From Clavibacter phaseoli (lineage in GTDB: Bacteria > Actinomycetota > Actinomycetes > Actinomycetales > Microbacteriaceae), in the NCBI RefSeq assembly GCF_021922925.1, contig NZ_CP040786.1:62001-126000 (forward strand): a stretch of 64,000 nucleotides of DNA, in the 5' to 3' direction. How positions within the stretch are numbered: position 1 is the first letter of the stretch; each line of letters begins with the position of its first letter. A program made the translations under genes and the position numbers. Under the pieces are notes generated by a model, which was given only the letters and a program-made list of their open reading frames with translations, did no database searches and was not told where the DNA came from. Below, in pieces: positions 20,411 through 29,824 of this stretch.

Positions 20411-20435
20411 TGGCACTCTCCCCGGGAGATTGCCA
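20411..20435 (+). repeat. Second palindrome in the groES leader
   Basis: Twelve-nt arms (20411-20422 and 20424-20435) are complementary except at one position and are separated by one base. The outer part TGGCA/TGCCA resembles a CIRCE half but the spacing is wrong. It lies at the predicted transcript start and could be an RNA hairpin or another operator. Confidence 0.5.
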
Positions 20436-20474
20436 ATCAGTCTTGTCCCTTAGTCACGAAGGAAGAGGTCAACC

Positions 20475-20771
20475 GTGTCGGTCTCCATCAAGCCGCTCGA
20501 GGATCGCATCGTCATCCAGCAGGTCGAAGCCGAGCAGACCACCGCGTCTGGTCTGGTCATCCCCGACACCGCCAAGGAGAAGCCCCAGGAGGGCGAGGTC
20601 GTGGCCGTGGGCCCCGGCCGCATCGACGACAACGGCAACCGCGTCCCGCTCGACGTCGCCGTCGGCGACAAGGTCATCTACTCCAAGTACGGTGGAACCG
20701 AGGTCAAGTACGACGGCCAGGACCTCCTCGTCCTCTCCGCGCGCGACGTGCTCGCCGTCATCGAGCGCTGA
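20475..20771 (+). CDS. groES: Co-chaperonin GroES
   Basis: GroES caps the GroEL folding chamber. The 98-residue protein starts at GTG 20475 ([16 protein letters not shown]) after a strong AAGGAAGAGG. It has the mobile loop [19 protein letters not shown] that binds GroEL and the family C-terminus [10 protein letters not shown]. groEL does not follow: a terminator and rarD come next, so the main groEL is elsewhere, as in many actinobacteria. Control by HrcA through the CIRCE element upstream is expected. Confidence 0.98.
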   Translation: MSVSIKPLEDRIVIQQVEAEQTTASGLVIPDTAKEKPQEGEVVAVGPGRIDDNGNRVPLDVAVGDKVIYSKYGGTEVKYDGQDLLVLSARDVLAVIER

Positions 20772-20810
20772 CGCTCCGCCTCAGCGACACCGCACCACCG
20801 CTTCACCCGG

Positions 20811-20839
20811 GAGCCCGGCCGACACGTTCGGCCGGGCTC
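20811..20839 (+). terminator. groES terminator
   Basis: A perfect 12-bp stem (20811-20822 with 20828-20839) with a 5-nt loop, 39 bp after the stop. Confidence 0.75.
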
Positions 20840-20856
20840 TCGTGCGTCCGCGGCGC

Positions 20857-20862
20857 TAGCCT
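20857..20862 (+). promoter_or_regulatory. -10 box for leaderless rarD transcription
   Basis: TAGCCT ends 6 nt before the GTG at 20869; no Shine-Dalgarno sequence. Confidence 0.55.
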
Positions 20863-20868
20863 CGTGAG

Positions 20869-21822
20869 GTGACGCGCCCCGCCCCGGAGTCCTCGACCCG
20901 CACCGGCCTCCTCGCCGCCGTCGGCGCGTACGGGCTGTGGGGCGTCCTCCCCGTCTTCTTCCTGCTGCTCGTGCCGGCCGGGGCGTTCGAGATCGTCGGC
21001 TGGCGGATCCTCTTCTCGCTCGTCGTCTGCGCCGTCGTCATCACGGCCGCGCGGCGCTGGGGGCGCGTGGTCGCCATCGTGCGCCGGCCGCGGATCCTCC
21101 TGGGCCTCGGGCTCGCGGGCCACCTGATCCTCGTCAACTGGACCGTGTACGTCTACGGCACGCTCTCCGGCCACGTGGTCGAGACCGCGCTCGGCTACTT
21201 CATCAACCCGATCGTCACGGTGCTGCTCGGCGTGCTCCTCCTGCGCGAGCGCCTGCGCCCGCTGCAGTGGACCGCCGTGGGCCTGTCGGCCGTCGCGGTC
21301 GCCGTCATCGCCGTCGGCTACGGGCAGCTGCCGTGGGTGTCGCTCGCGCTCGCCGGCTCGTTCGGCCTCTACGGGCTGGTGAAGAAGCGCGTGAGCGGGG
21401 GAGCCGACGCGCTCTCCGGCCTCGCGCTCGAGACGGCCTGGCTCGTGCCGGCCGCCACGACGATGCTCGTGATCACGGGAGCCGGCGCCGGCCTCACCAT
21501 CGGCACGGTCTCGCTCGGGCACACGCTCCTGCTCGTCAGCACCGGCGTCGTCACCGCGGGCCCGCTCCTGCTCTTCGGCCTCGCCGCCGGCCGGCTGCCG
21601 CTCTCGGTGATCGGGCTCACGCAGTACCTGGCGCCGCTGCTGCAGTTCGCGTTCGGGGTGTTCGTGATGCACGAGGCCATGCCGCCCGAGCGCTGGGCCG
21701 GGTTCGCGATCGTCTGGGCGGCGCTCGTCCTGCTCACGATCGACATGCTCCGGGCGAGCCGTCGCGCCGCATCGCCCGTCGCGCCCATCCGGAGGGATCC
21801 GGCGGTCGTCGACGGCATCTGA
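20869..21822 (+). CDS. rarD: RarD/EamA-family membrane transporter
   Basis: A 317-residue integral membrane protein of the drug/metabolite transporter superfamily, with about ten hydrophobic segments. The RarD subgroup is recognised by GAYGLWGVLPVFFLLL near the N-terminus, the stretch NWTVYVYGTLSGHVVETALGY at about residue 84-104, and PLLQFAFGVFVMHEAM near the C-terminus. The name rarD comes from an old chloramphenicol-resistance association; the transported substrate is not known. The start at GTG 20869 rests on the TAGCCT box. It appears monocistronic. Confidence 0.85.
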   Translation: MTRPAPESSTRTGLLAAVGAYGLWGVLPVFFLLLVPAGAFEIVGWRILFSLVVCAVVITAARRWGRVVAIVRRPRILLGLGLAGHLILVNWTVYVYGTLSGHVVETALGYFINPIVTVLLGVLLLRERLRPLQWTAVGLSAVAVAVIAVGYGQLPWVSLALAGSFGLYGLVKKRVSGGADALSGLALETAWLVPAATTMLVITGAGAGLTIGTVSLGHTLLLVSTGVVTAGPLLLFGLAAGRLPLSVIGLTQYLAPLLQFAFGVFVMHEAMPPERWAGFAIVWAALVLLTIDMLRASRRAASPVAPIRRDPAVVDGI

Positions 21823-21851
21823 TTCGGATCCCGTCGCGCATTCCGCGAATG

Positions 21852-21872
21852 GTAACGATCGGGTCGCGTTAC
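21852..21872 (+). repeat. Inverted repeat upstream of livK
   Basis: GTAACG (21852-21857) and CGTTAC (21867-21872) with a 9-nt spacer lie just upstream of the livK -35 box. A regulator site is plausible; no regulator is encoded nearby. Confidence 0.4.
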
Positions 21873-21892
21873 ACGACGGAAATGCCGATGCA

Positions 21893-21921
21893 TTGTGTCC
21901 GTCTCATCCGCGCCATAGGGT
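21893..21921 (+). promoter_or_regulatory. livK promoter
   Basis: TTGTGT (21893-21898) and TAGGGT (21916-21921) are spaced 17 bp apart. The leader is about 70 nt and ends in the Shine-Dalgarno sequence AAGGAG. Confidence 0.6.
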
Positions 21922-22000
21922 CGCACCAGGCGAGGCGCGCATTCGCGTGCCTCATGCATCACATTCCCGAGCATCACCACACACATCCATAAGGAGCACC

Positions 22001-23284
22001 ATGAGCGCATTCGGCAGGGCTTCGGCCTCCCGCTCACGATCCGCCCGCACCGCCCTCAGCGCCGTCACCGTCGCGGTGGCCGGCGCCCTCGTCCTCGCCG
22101 GCTGCTCCGGCGGCGGCGGCGACACGGGAGGCACCACGGCCGACGGCGGCCTGGACCTCAAGATCGGCACGATCCTCCCGCAGACGGGCTCCCTGGCCGT
22201 CCTCGGCCCGCCCGAGTTCGCGGGCGTCGACCTGGCCGTGAAGGACATCAACGACGCCAAGGCCGGCATCACGGTGACCAACACGGCCAAGGACTCGGGC
22301 GACACCACGACCGACATCGCCAGCCAGTCGGCCACCTCGCTCATCGCGGACGGCAACACGGCCATCATCGGCGCCGCGTCCTCGGGCGTCTCGAAGACCT
22401 TCATCGACCAGGTCACCCAGGCCGGCGTCGTGCAGCTCTCGCCGGCGAACACCTCCCCGGACTTCACGACCTACGAGGACGACGGCTACTACTGGCGCAC
22501 CGCCCCCTCGGACGTGCTCCAGGGCCGCATCCTCGGCAACAAGATCCTGCAGGACGGCAAGACCAACGTCTCGATCCTCTACATGAACGACGCCTACGGC
22601 ACGGGCCTCGAGGAGAACATCAAGAAGACGCTCGAGGCCGGCGGCGCCACCATCGCCGCCGAGGAGGTCTTCGAGCCCTCCGCGACGGACTTCAACAGCG
22701 CGATCACCTCGGTGCTCGCCCCGAACCCGGACGCGCTCGTCGTCATCTCGTTCGACGAGATCAAGACCATCGCCGACCAGCTGGCGTCGAAGGGCTTCGA
22801 CTTCTCGAAGTTCTACGGCACGGACGGCAACTACGGCGTCATCAAGGAGACCGACACCAACGTCGACATCGCGGGGGCGCAGTTCACGAACCCCGGCGTC
22901 GAGGCCAAGGAGGACTTCCAGACCCGCCTGCAGGACATGGTGAAGGCCGAGGGCGAGCCCGAGCTCACCGTGTTCAGCTACTCCGCCGAGTCCTACGACG
23001 GCACCGTGCTCCTCGCGCTCGCCGCGCTCCAGGGCAAGGCGACCGACGGCGCGACGTTGAAGGACAACCTGCAGTCCGTCTCCGAGGGCGGCGAGAAGTG
23101 CACGACCTTCACGGACTGCGCCAAGCTCATCGCGGACGGCACCGACATCGACTACGACGGCCTCTCCGGCCCGATCACGTTCGATGAGAACGGCGACCCG
23201 ACAGAGGCGTACGTCTCCGTCTACAAGTACGGCACGGGCAACACCACGACCTTCTCCGAGCAGGTCTACGGCAAGCTCGACTAG
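22001..23284 (+). CDS. livK: Branched-chain amino acid ABC transporter, substrate-binding lipoprotein
   Basis: A 427-residue extracytoplasmic binding protein of the LivJ/LivK family. The ATG at 22001 follows AAGGAGCACC. The signal peptide ends in the lipobox LVLAGC (the cysteine near residue 36 becomes lipid-modified), followed by a Gly/Ser linker. The two-lobed periplasmic-binding fold begins at LKIGTILPQTG, with typical segments SPANTSPDFT and ITFDENGDPTEAYVSVYKYG. The matching permease and ATPase genes (livHMGF) are on the opposite strand, converging on this gene. livK thus has its own promoter and terminator, allowing the binding protein to be made in excess. The exact amino acid bound is not determinable. 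Confidence 0.93.
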   Translation: MSAFGRASASRSRSARTALSAVTVAVAGALVLAGCSGGGGDTGGTTADGGLDLKIGTILPQTGSLAVLGPPEFAGVDLAVKDINDAKAGITVTNTAKDSGDTTTDIASQSATSLIADGNTAIIGAASSGVSKTFIDQVTQAGVVQLSPANTSPDFTTYEDDGYYWRTAPSDVLQGRILGNKILQDGKTNVSILYMNDAYGTGLEENIKKTLEAGGATIAAEEVFEPSATDFNSAITSVLAPNPDALVVISFDEIKTIADQLASKGFDFSKFYGTDGNYGVIKETDTNVDIAGAQFTNPGVEAKEDFQTRLQDMVKAEGEPELTVFSYSAESYDGTVLLALAALQGKATDGATLKDNLQSVSEGGEKCTTFTDCAKLIADGTDIDYDGLSGPITFDENGDPTEAYVSVYKYGTGNTTTFSEQVYGKLD

Positions 23285-23306
23285 CACCCGCACCACGCAC
23301 GGCTGA

Positions 23307-23332
23307 GGGCCCGGTCCGCATGGACCGGGCCC
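23307..23332 (+). terminator. livK terminator
   Basis: A perfect 11-bp GC stem (23307-23317 with 23322-23332) with a GCAT loop, 22 bp after the livK stop. Its 3' edge merges into the repeat array that follows. Confidence 0.8.
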
Positions 23333-23425
23333 TTCGCCGTGCCCAGGGGCCTTCGCCGTGCCCGGGGGCCTTCGCCGTGCCCGGGGGCCTTCGCCGTGCC
23401 CGGGGGCCTTCGCCGTGCCCTTGGG
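23331..23425 (+). repeat. Five tandem copies of a 19-bp repeat
   Basis: Units begin at 23331, 23350, 23369, 23388 and 23407 with the consensus CCTTCGCCGTGCCCGGGGG; the first and last differ slightly. Each junction can form a small GGGC/GCCC hairpin. No open frame I believe crosses it. Confidence 0.95.
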
Positions 23426-23749
23426 GCGCGCAGGGACCGTGGGCGCCCTTGCCCGTCGGCGGGACGGGCGCCGCTCCTCGGGGTGGGCGCGGTGGCACGC
23501 GTCGAGCGCGGGGGCGCCGTCCCGCGTCGGGGCGCTGGCGCCAGGGTGCACGGAGCACGGAGCACGGAGCACGGAGGCCCGCGGGCAGAGGGGCGCTGTG
23601 ACGCGTCGTCGGGATCGCCGTCGTGCATGGGCCGGAACCCCGTCGCGCGGCGCCGTGGACGCTGTCACCCCGTCAGCGCGGTCGAGGTCGACGTCGGGAT
23701 CGCGGTCGGCTTCGTCGCGCGGGTCTCGTGCGGGGCCGCCCCGCACACG
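23426..23749. other. Non-coding stretch between convergent liv operons
   Basis: About 320 bp of very GC-rich sequence follow the repeat array. The open frames that cross it are compositional and have no recognisable product. It contains a 4 x 7 bp CACGGAG repeat (23549-23576) and otherwise nothing I can name. Confidence 0.6.
23549..23576 (+). repeat. Four tandem copies of CACGGAG
   Basis: Perfect 7-bp unit repeated four times in a gene-free region; a multiple-of-seven unit would shift frame if copy number changed, but no gene crosses it. Confidence 0.9.
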
Positions 23750-23783
23750 ACGACGCGGCACCCCCGGAGGGATGCCGCGTCGT
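23750..23783 (-). terminator. Terminator of the livHMGF operon
   Basis: An 11-bp perfect stem (23750-23760 with 23773-23783) lies 18 bp beyond the livF stop on the minus strand. Confidence 0.7.
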
Positions 23784-23801
23784 GTCGTGCAGGGGGAGGG
23801 A

Positions 23802-24560
23802 TCAGGGCTGGGGCGCCGCCTTGGCCTTCTCCTGGTCGGCCGCGAGCGTGCCGAGGTACAGCTCGATGACCTTCGGGTCGTTCATGAGCTCGCGCCCGCG
23901 ACCCTCGTACGCGTCCTTGCCCTGGTCGAGCACGTAGCCGCGGTCGCAGATCTGCAGCGCGCGCCGGGCGTTCTGCTCCACGATCATGACGGAGACGCCC
24001 GCGCGGTTGATCTGCGCGACGTTGATGAACGTCTCGTCCTGGCGCACGGGGGAGAGGCCGGCGGACGGCTCGTCGAGGAGCAGCACCGTCGGGTCCATCA
24101 TGAGCGCGCGCGACATGGCGACCATCTGGCGCTCGCCGCCCGAGAGGGATCCGGCGCGCTGCTTCAGCCGCTTGCCGAGCTCCGGGAACAGGTCGGTGAC
24201 GAACGCCAGCCGCTCCTTGTACATCTTCGGCTTCTGGTAGACGCCCATCTGGAGGTTCTCGTCGATGGTCAGCGTCGGGAAGACGTTGTTGTTCTGCGGC
24301 ACCATGCCCACGCCGCGGGAGACGAGCTTGTCGGCCTTGAGCCCGGTGATGTCCTGGCCGTTCAGCTCGATGCTGCCGCCGCGGACGTTCACCTGCCCGA
24401 AGATCGCCTTCAGCAGCGTCGACTTGCCCGCGCCGTTCGGGCCGATGATGCCGACCAGCTCGCCCTTGTCGACGTGCACGTTGCACCCGTTGAGGATGTT
24501 GACCCCGGGCAGGTAGCCCGCGTGGAGGTCGGTGGTCTGGAGGACCCGCTCTGCCGTCAC
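23802..24560 (-). CDS. livF: Branched-chain amino acid ABC transporter ATP-binding protein LivF
   Basis: One of the two ATPases that power the Liv importer, 252 residues. Walker A is GPNGAGKSTLLKAIFG, the ABC signature LSGGERQMVAMSRAL, and Walker B VLLLDEPSAGLSP, all intact, with the LivF-typical MIVEQNARRAL switch region. The frame is open upstream to 25238, but translation starts at the GTG at 24560, which overlaps the livG stop (GTGA) and yields VTAERVLQTTDLHAGY. The C-terminus carries a short Ala/Gln tail. It is the last gene of livHMGF. Confidence 0.95.
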   Translation of the reverse strand: MTAERVLQTTDLHAGYLPGVNILNGCNVHVDKGELVGIIGPNGAGKSTLLKAIFGQVNVRGGSIELNGQDITGLKADKLVSRGVGMVPQNNNVFPTLTIDENLQMGVYQKPKMYKERLAFVTDLFPELGKRLKQRAGSLSGGERQMVAMSRALMMDPTVLLLDEPSAGLSPVRQDETFINVAQINRAGVSVMIVEQNARRALQICDRGYVLDQGKDAYEGRGRELMNDPKVIELYLGTLAADQEKAKAAPQP

Positions 24561-25480
24561 TTGTCTGCCGCTTCCTTCTCGATCTCGCTCTTGACGAGGT
24601 CGGAGTCCATGTCCTTCGCCACCTCGCGCTGGCCCGTGAGGGTGCCGAGGTCGGTGTCGTGGTGGGCGCCGAGGTAGGCGTCGATGACGGCCGGGTCGCT
24701 CATCACGGTCGAGGGCGGGCCCTCGGCGACGATGCGGCCCTCGGCCATCACGACCACCCAGTCGGCGATCTCGTTGACCATGTGCATGTCGTGCTCGACG
24801 AACAGCACCGTCATGCCCTCGGTCTTGAGGTCGAGGATGTGGTGGAGCAGCGACTGCGTGAGCGCCGGGTTGACGCCGGCCATGGGCTCGTCGAGCATGA
24901 CGAGCTCGGGCTTCGTCATGAGCGCCCGCGCCATCTCGAGGAGCTTCCGCTGGCCGCCGGAGAGGCTGGCCGCGTAGTCCTCCTCCTTGGCGTCGAGCTT
25001 GAACTTGGTCAGGAGCCCGCGCGCGCGCTCCGTGATCTCGTCCTCCTTCTTGCGCCAGAGGGGGCGGATCAGCGCGGAGAAGAAGTTCTCGCCGCCCTGG
25101 CCCGTCGCGCCGAGGCGCATGTTCTCCAGCACCGTCATGCCGCCGAGGGCCTTCGTGAGCTGGAAGGTGCGGACCATGCCGAGGCGGGCGACGCGGAACG
25201 CGCTCATGCCGGCGAGGTTCTTCCCCGAGAACTCCCACTTGCCGGTGTTCGGCTTGTCGAAGCCGGTCAGCAGGTTGAAGAACGTGGTCTTGCCCGCGCC
25301 GTTCGGGCCGATGAGGGCCGTGATGGAGCCGCGGGGGATCTCGAGGTGGTCGACGTCGACCGCCTTCAGGCCGCCGAACTGCCGGCTGACGCCGTGCGCG
25401 ACGATGATGGGGTCCTTCTTGGCGCAGCCCGGACCGGCGTCGCCGTCGAGGATGGCCGAGACCGGGGTCTTGTCAGGCAA
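24557..25480 (-). CDS. livG: Branched-chain amino acid ABC transporter ATP-binding protein LivG
   Basis: The second ATPase of the importer, 307 residues. Walker A is GPNGAGKTTFFNLLTG, the signature LSGGQRKLLEMARAL, and Walker B MLDEPMAGVNP, followed by the H-loop FVEHDMHMV. An N-terminal extension of about 25 residues precedes the ABC domain, and a C-terminal charged tail of about 40 residues follows it, making it longer than typical (about 255). Its start overlaps the livM stop by 8 bp and its stop overlaps the livF start, so the four genes are tightly coupled. Confidence 0.95.
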   Translation of the reverse strand: MPDKTPVSAILDGDAGPGCAKKDPIIVAHGVSRQFGGLKAVDVDHLEIPRGSITALIGPNGAGKTTFFNLLTGFDKPNTGKWEFSGKNLAGMSAFRVARLGMVRTFQLTKALGGMTVLENMRLGATGQGGENFFSALIRPLWRKKEDEITERARGLLTKFKLDAKEEDYAASLSGGQRKLLEMARALMTKPELVMLDEPMAGVNPALTQSLLHHILDLKTEGMTVLFVEHDMHMVNEIADWVVVMAEGRIVAEGPPSTVMSDPAVIDAYLGAHHDTDLGTLTGQREVAKDMDSDLVKSEIEKEAADK

Positions 25481-26444
25481 AGTGCGTCTCCTTCTTCTTC
25501 CCGAAGATGCCCTGTGGTCGGAAGATCACGAGCAGCATGAGCGCGACGCCCACGATGATGAAGCGGATGGGGCCCTGCTGGGTGCTCGAGATGGGCAGCC
25601 AGTCGTTCGACACCGCGAGGCTGAGCAGGCCGTCCGAGAGCGACAGCGTGACCCAGAAGATGATCGAGCCGATGACCGGCCCGAAGATCGTGGCCGCACC
25701 GCCCAGCAGCATGATCGTGTAGAGGAAGAACGTGAGCTGCGTGCCGTAGTTGTCGGGCTGCAGCGACCTCGGGAGGATGAAGACCACGCCCGCGAGCCCG
25801 CCGAACACGCCGCCGAGCACGAGCGCCTGCATCTTGTAGGAGTACACGTTCTTGCCGAGCGCGCGGACCGCGTCCTCGTCCTCGCGCACGCCCTTCAGCA
25901 CGCGGCCCCAGGGGCTGCGCATGAGGAGGAAGACCAGCAGGCAGGCGATGCCGACGAGGCCCCAGCCGACGATGCGGATCCACCACTGGTCGGCGGAGTA
26001 GGTGAGCACGCCCGCGCCGAAGCGGCCCTCGGGCAGCGGGTTGAGGTCGTTGAACCCGGCCGCCGCGCCGTTGATGCCCTCGGAGCCGCCCGTGACGTCG
26101 GAGAACTCGGGCGTCTTGACGCTCAGCCGGATGATCTCCGCCGCCGCGATGGTCACGATGCTCAGGTAGTCCGCCCTCAACCTGAGGGTCGGGATGCCCA
26201 GGATCAGCGCGAACACCGTGGAGGCGACGATCGCCGCGAGCAGCGACGCCCAGACGGGCCAGTCGTACATGACGGCCGTGATGGCGAACGCGTAGCCGCC
26301 GATGGCCATGAAGCCGGCCTGGCCGAAGTTGAGCAGGCCCGTGAAGCCGAAGTGGATCACGAGGCCGACGGTCGCGAGCGCGTACGCCGCGGTGGTGGGC
26401 GAGAAGATCTCGCCGATCGCCAGGAAGATGAAGTTCGTGTTCAT
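25473..26444 (-). CDS. livM: Branched-chain amino acid ABC transporter permease LivM
   Basis: A 323-residue membrane permease with about eight to ten hydrophobic segments, half of the translocation pore together with LivH. Family landmarks are GFTGLLNFGQAGFMAIGGYAFAI, IPTLRLRADYLSIVTIAAAEI, GRVLKGVREDEDAVRALGKN (the cytoplasmic loop that couples to the ATPases) and IIVGVALMLLVIFRPQGIFG at the C-terminus. It starts at ATG 26444, 6 bp after the livH stop. A stretch of Gly/Asn in the periplasmic loop (SEGINGAAAGFNDLNPL) is typical of actinobacterial LivM. Confidence 0.94.
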   Translation of the reverse strand: MNTNFIFLAIGEIFSPTTAAYALATVGLVIHFGFTGLLNFGQAGFMAIGGYAFAITAVMYDWPVWASLLAAIVASTVFALILGIPTLRLRADYLSIVTIAAAEIIRLSVKTPEFSDVTGGSEGINGAAAGFNDLNPLPEGRFGAGVLTYSADQWWIRIVGWGLVGIACLLVFLLMRSPWGRVLKGVREDEDAVRALGKNVYSYKMQALVLGGVFGGLAGVVFILPRSLQPDNYGTQLTFFLYTIMLLGGAATIFGPVIGSIIFWVTLSLSDGLLSLAVSNDWLPISSTQQGPIRFIIVGVALMLLVIFRPQGIFGKKKETHFA

Positions 26445-26450
26445 GCGCGG

Positions 26451-27914
26451 CTAACCGATCCGATCTTTCCGACCCAGGATGCCCTGGGGCCTGACGAGCA
26501 GGATGACGATCATGACCACGAGAGCGGCCACGTACTTCATGTTCTCGGGCAGGACCATGGTGCTGACGTTGATGAAGACGCCGATCACGATCGAGCCGAT
26601 GAGCGCGCCGAACGCCGTCCCGAGTCCGCCGAGGACGACGGCCGAGAAGACGAGCAGAAGGATGGACGCGCCCGTGTCCCAGCGCAGCGACTGGTAGTAG
26701 GCGATGAAGACGCCGGACAGGGCGGCCAGCGCGGCCCCGCCGATCCAGACCACGCGGATCACGCCCTCCACGTCGATGCCCGACGCCGCAGCGAGCGAGC
26801 GGTTGTCGGAGACGGCGCGGGTGGCCTTGCCGATCTTCGTGTAGAGCAGCACGTACGCGACCGCCAGGAGCAGCACGATCGAGACGATCGCGCCGGCGAC
26901 GTCCGTGAACTTGAGGCTCACCGGACCGACGACCAGGAACGGCGCCGGGCTGTTGGGGAGCGTCAGGCGGTCGGCGCCGAAGATGAACTGGAAGAGGTAG
27001 CGCAGCGCGAGCGAGAGGCCGATGGTGACGATCATGAGCGGCACCAGCCCGAGGCTCCGCTTCCGCAGGGGCTTCCAGAGCGCCGCGTCCTGCACGTAGC
27101 CGAACGCGCCGCCGAGGACCACCGTGATGGCGATCGCGAGCACCGGGTTGAGGCCGAGCACGTTGCTGAAGAGGTACGCCATCAGCGCGCCGAAGGTCAC
27201 CAGCTCGCCGTGCGCGAAGTTGTTGAGGCCCGTCGTGCCGTAGATGAGCGACAGGCCGATGGCCGCGAGGGCGAGCAGCAGGCCGAAGATGAGGCCCGTC
27301 ACCACCTTGGGCCAGAAGATCTTCCAGAAGTTGTTCTGGGTGACGGGCTCCGCCGTGGCGGTGACCGTGCCCGTCTCGGTGTCCGGGGCGGCGGTCTCGC
27401 CGCCCGTGGAGGTGCCCGTCCCGGCGCCGGTGCTGGCGCTCGGCGCGGGGGTGGATCCGGCGCCGGCCGCCGCGCCGTCGGGCGAGAGGAAGAAGAAGGC
27501 CGGGACGTTCTTGTTGCCCGCCGCGACGTCGATCTCGCGGGGGCTCGATCCCGCCCGGGGGACGCCTGCGCCCTCGGGGATGGTGGACGCGTCGACCTCG
27601 ACCGTGAAGGAGCCGGGGGCGCTGAGGCCGACCTCGGCCTTCCCGTCCGCGCCGGTCGTGCCGGTGGCCTCGACGCCGCCGCCGGAGACCTTCACGGTCA
27701 CCCCGGCGATGCCGGTCTTGTCGGCGTCGGCCCGGACCCAGACGAGCAGGGACTGCTCGGCGGACGCCGGGTCGACCGCCTGCGGCGCCGCGCGTGGATC
27801 CGCGTGGGCGCCCGATGGGGCCGAGAGGAGAAGTGCGGTGCAGGCGAACGCCACCGCGAGAATCAGGGCCCAGAGACGCTGCGCGCGTGCTCCGGCCGAA
27901 CCAGTGGCTATCAC
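26451..27914 (-). CDS. livH: Branched-chain amino acid ABC transporter permease LivH with extracellular N-terminal domain
   Basis: The permease part (about residue 195-487) is a normal LivH: ALAAIGLSLIYGTTGLNNFAHGE, GLVPLMIVTIGLSLALRYLF and VMIVILLVRPQGILGRKDRIG. It is preceded by about 190 unusual residues. These are a signal-peptide-like segment (about 13-38, ending SAPSGAHA), an Ig/CnaB-like beta domain (about 52-145, with the repeat-like GVTVKVSGGGVEATGTTGAD and an EVDASTIPEG strand), and a Ser/Thr/Gly/Ala linker (146-192). The GTG at 27914 is chosen because GGAGG lies just upstream; an in-frame ATG at 27950 would translate the Shine-Dalgarno sequence itself. It is the first gene of livHMGF. 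Confidence 0.9.
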   Translation of the reverse strand: MIATGSAGARAQRLWALILAVAFACTALLLSAPSGAHADPRAAPQAVDPASAEQSLLVWVRADADKTGIAGVTVKVSGGGVEATGTTGADGKAEVGLSAPGSFTVEVDASTIPEGAGVPRAGSSPREIDVAAGNKNVPAFFFLSPDGAAAGAGSTPAPSASTGAGTGTSTGGETAAPDTETGTVTATAEPVTQNNFWKIFWPKVVTGLIFGLLLALAAIGLSLIYGTTGLNNFAHGELVTFGALMAYLFSNVLGLNPVLAIAITVVLGGAFGYVQDAALWKPLRKRSLGLVPLMIVTIGLSLALRYLFQFIFGADRLTLPNSPAPFLVVGPVSLKFTDVAGAIVSIVLLLAVAYVLLYTKIGKATRAVSDNRSLAAASGIDVEGVIRVVWIGGAALAALSGVFIAYYQSLRWDTGASILLLVFSAVVLGGLGTAFGALIGSIVIGVFINVSTMVLPENMKYVAALVVMIVILLVRPQGILGRKDRIG

Positions 27915-29657
<1,743 letters not shown>

Positions 29658-29691
29658 TGCGGTGAGCCGCGCGGCATCCGCGCGGTGGTGA

Positions 29692-29724
29692 CGAGGGGCC
29701 GGTGCCGTGCGCACCGGCCCCTCG
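29692..29724 (+). terminator. guaB terminator
   Basis: A perfect 14-bp stem (29692-29705 with 29711-29724), loop CGTGC, 34 bp after the stop. Confidence 0.8.
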
Positions 29725-29824
29725 CGCGTGCGCGCGCTCCCTCACAGGGCGCGGGTCCGCCCGCGCTTCCGGCGGGTCGCTCCCGTGCGCGAGGTCGGCG
29801 CGCGCCGGCCGCGACACTGCCCGC

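Noticed and set aside
23331-23425. CRISPR array
   Set aside because: Units are head-to-tail 19-mers without unique spacers, so it is a tandem repeat.
23320-24677. Plus-strand frames through the repeat array and livF
   Set aside because: Partly translated repeat, partly antisense to livF; no start signal or domain.
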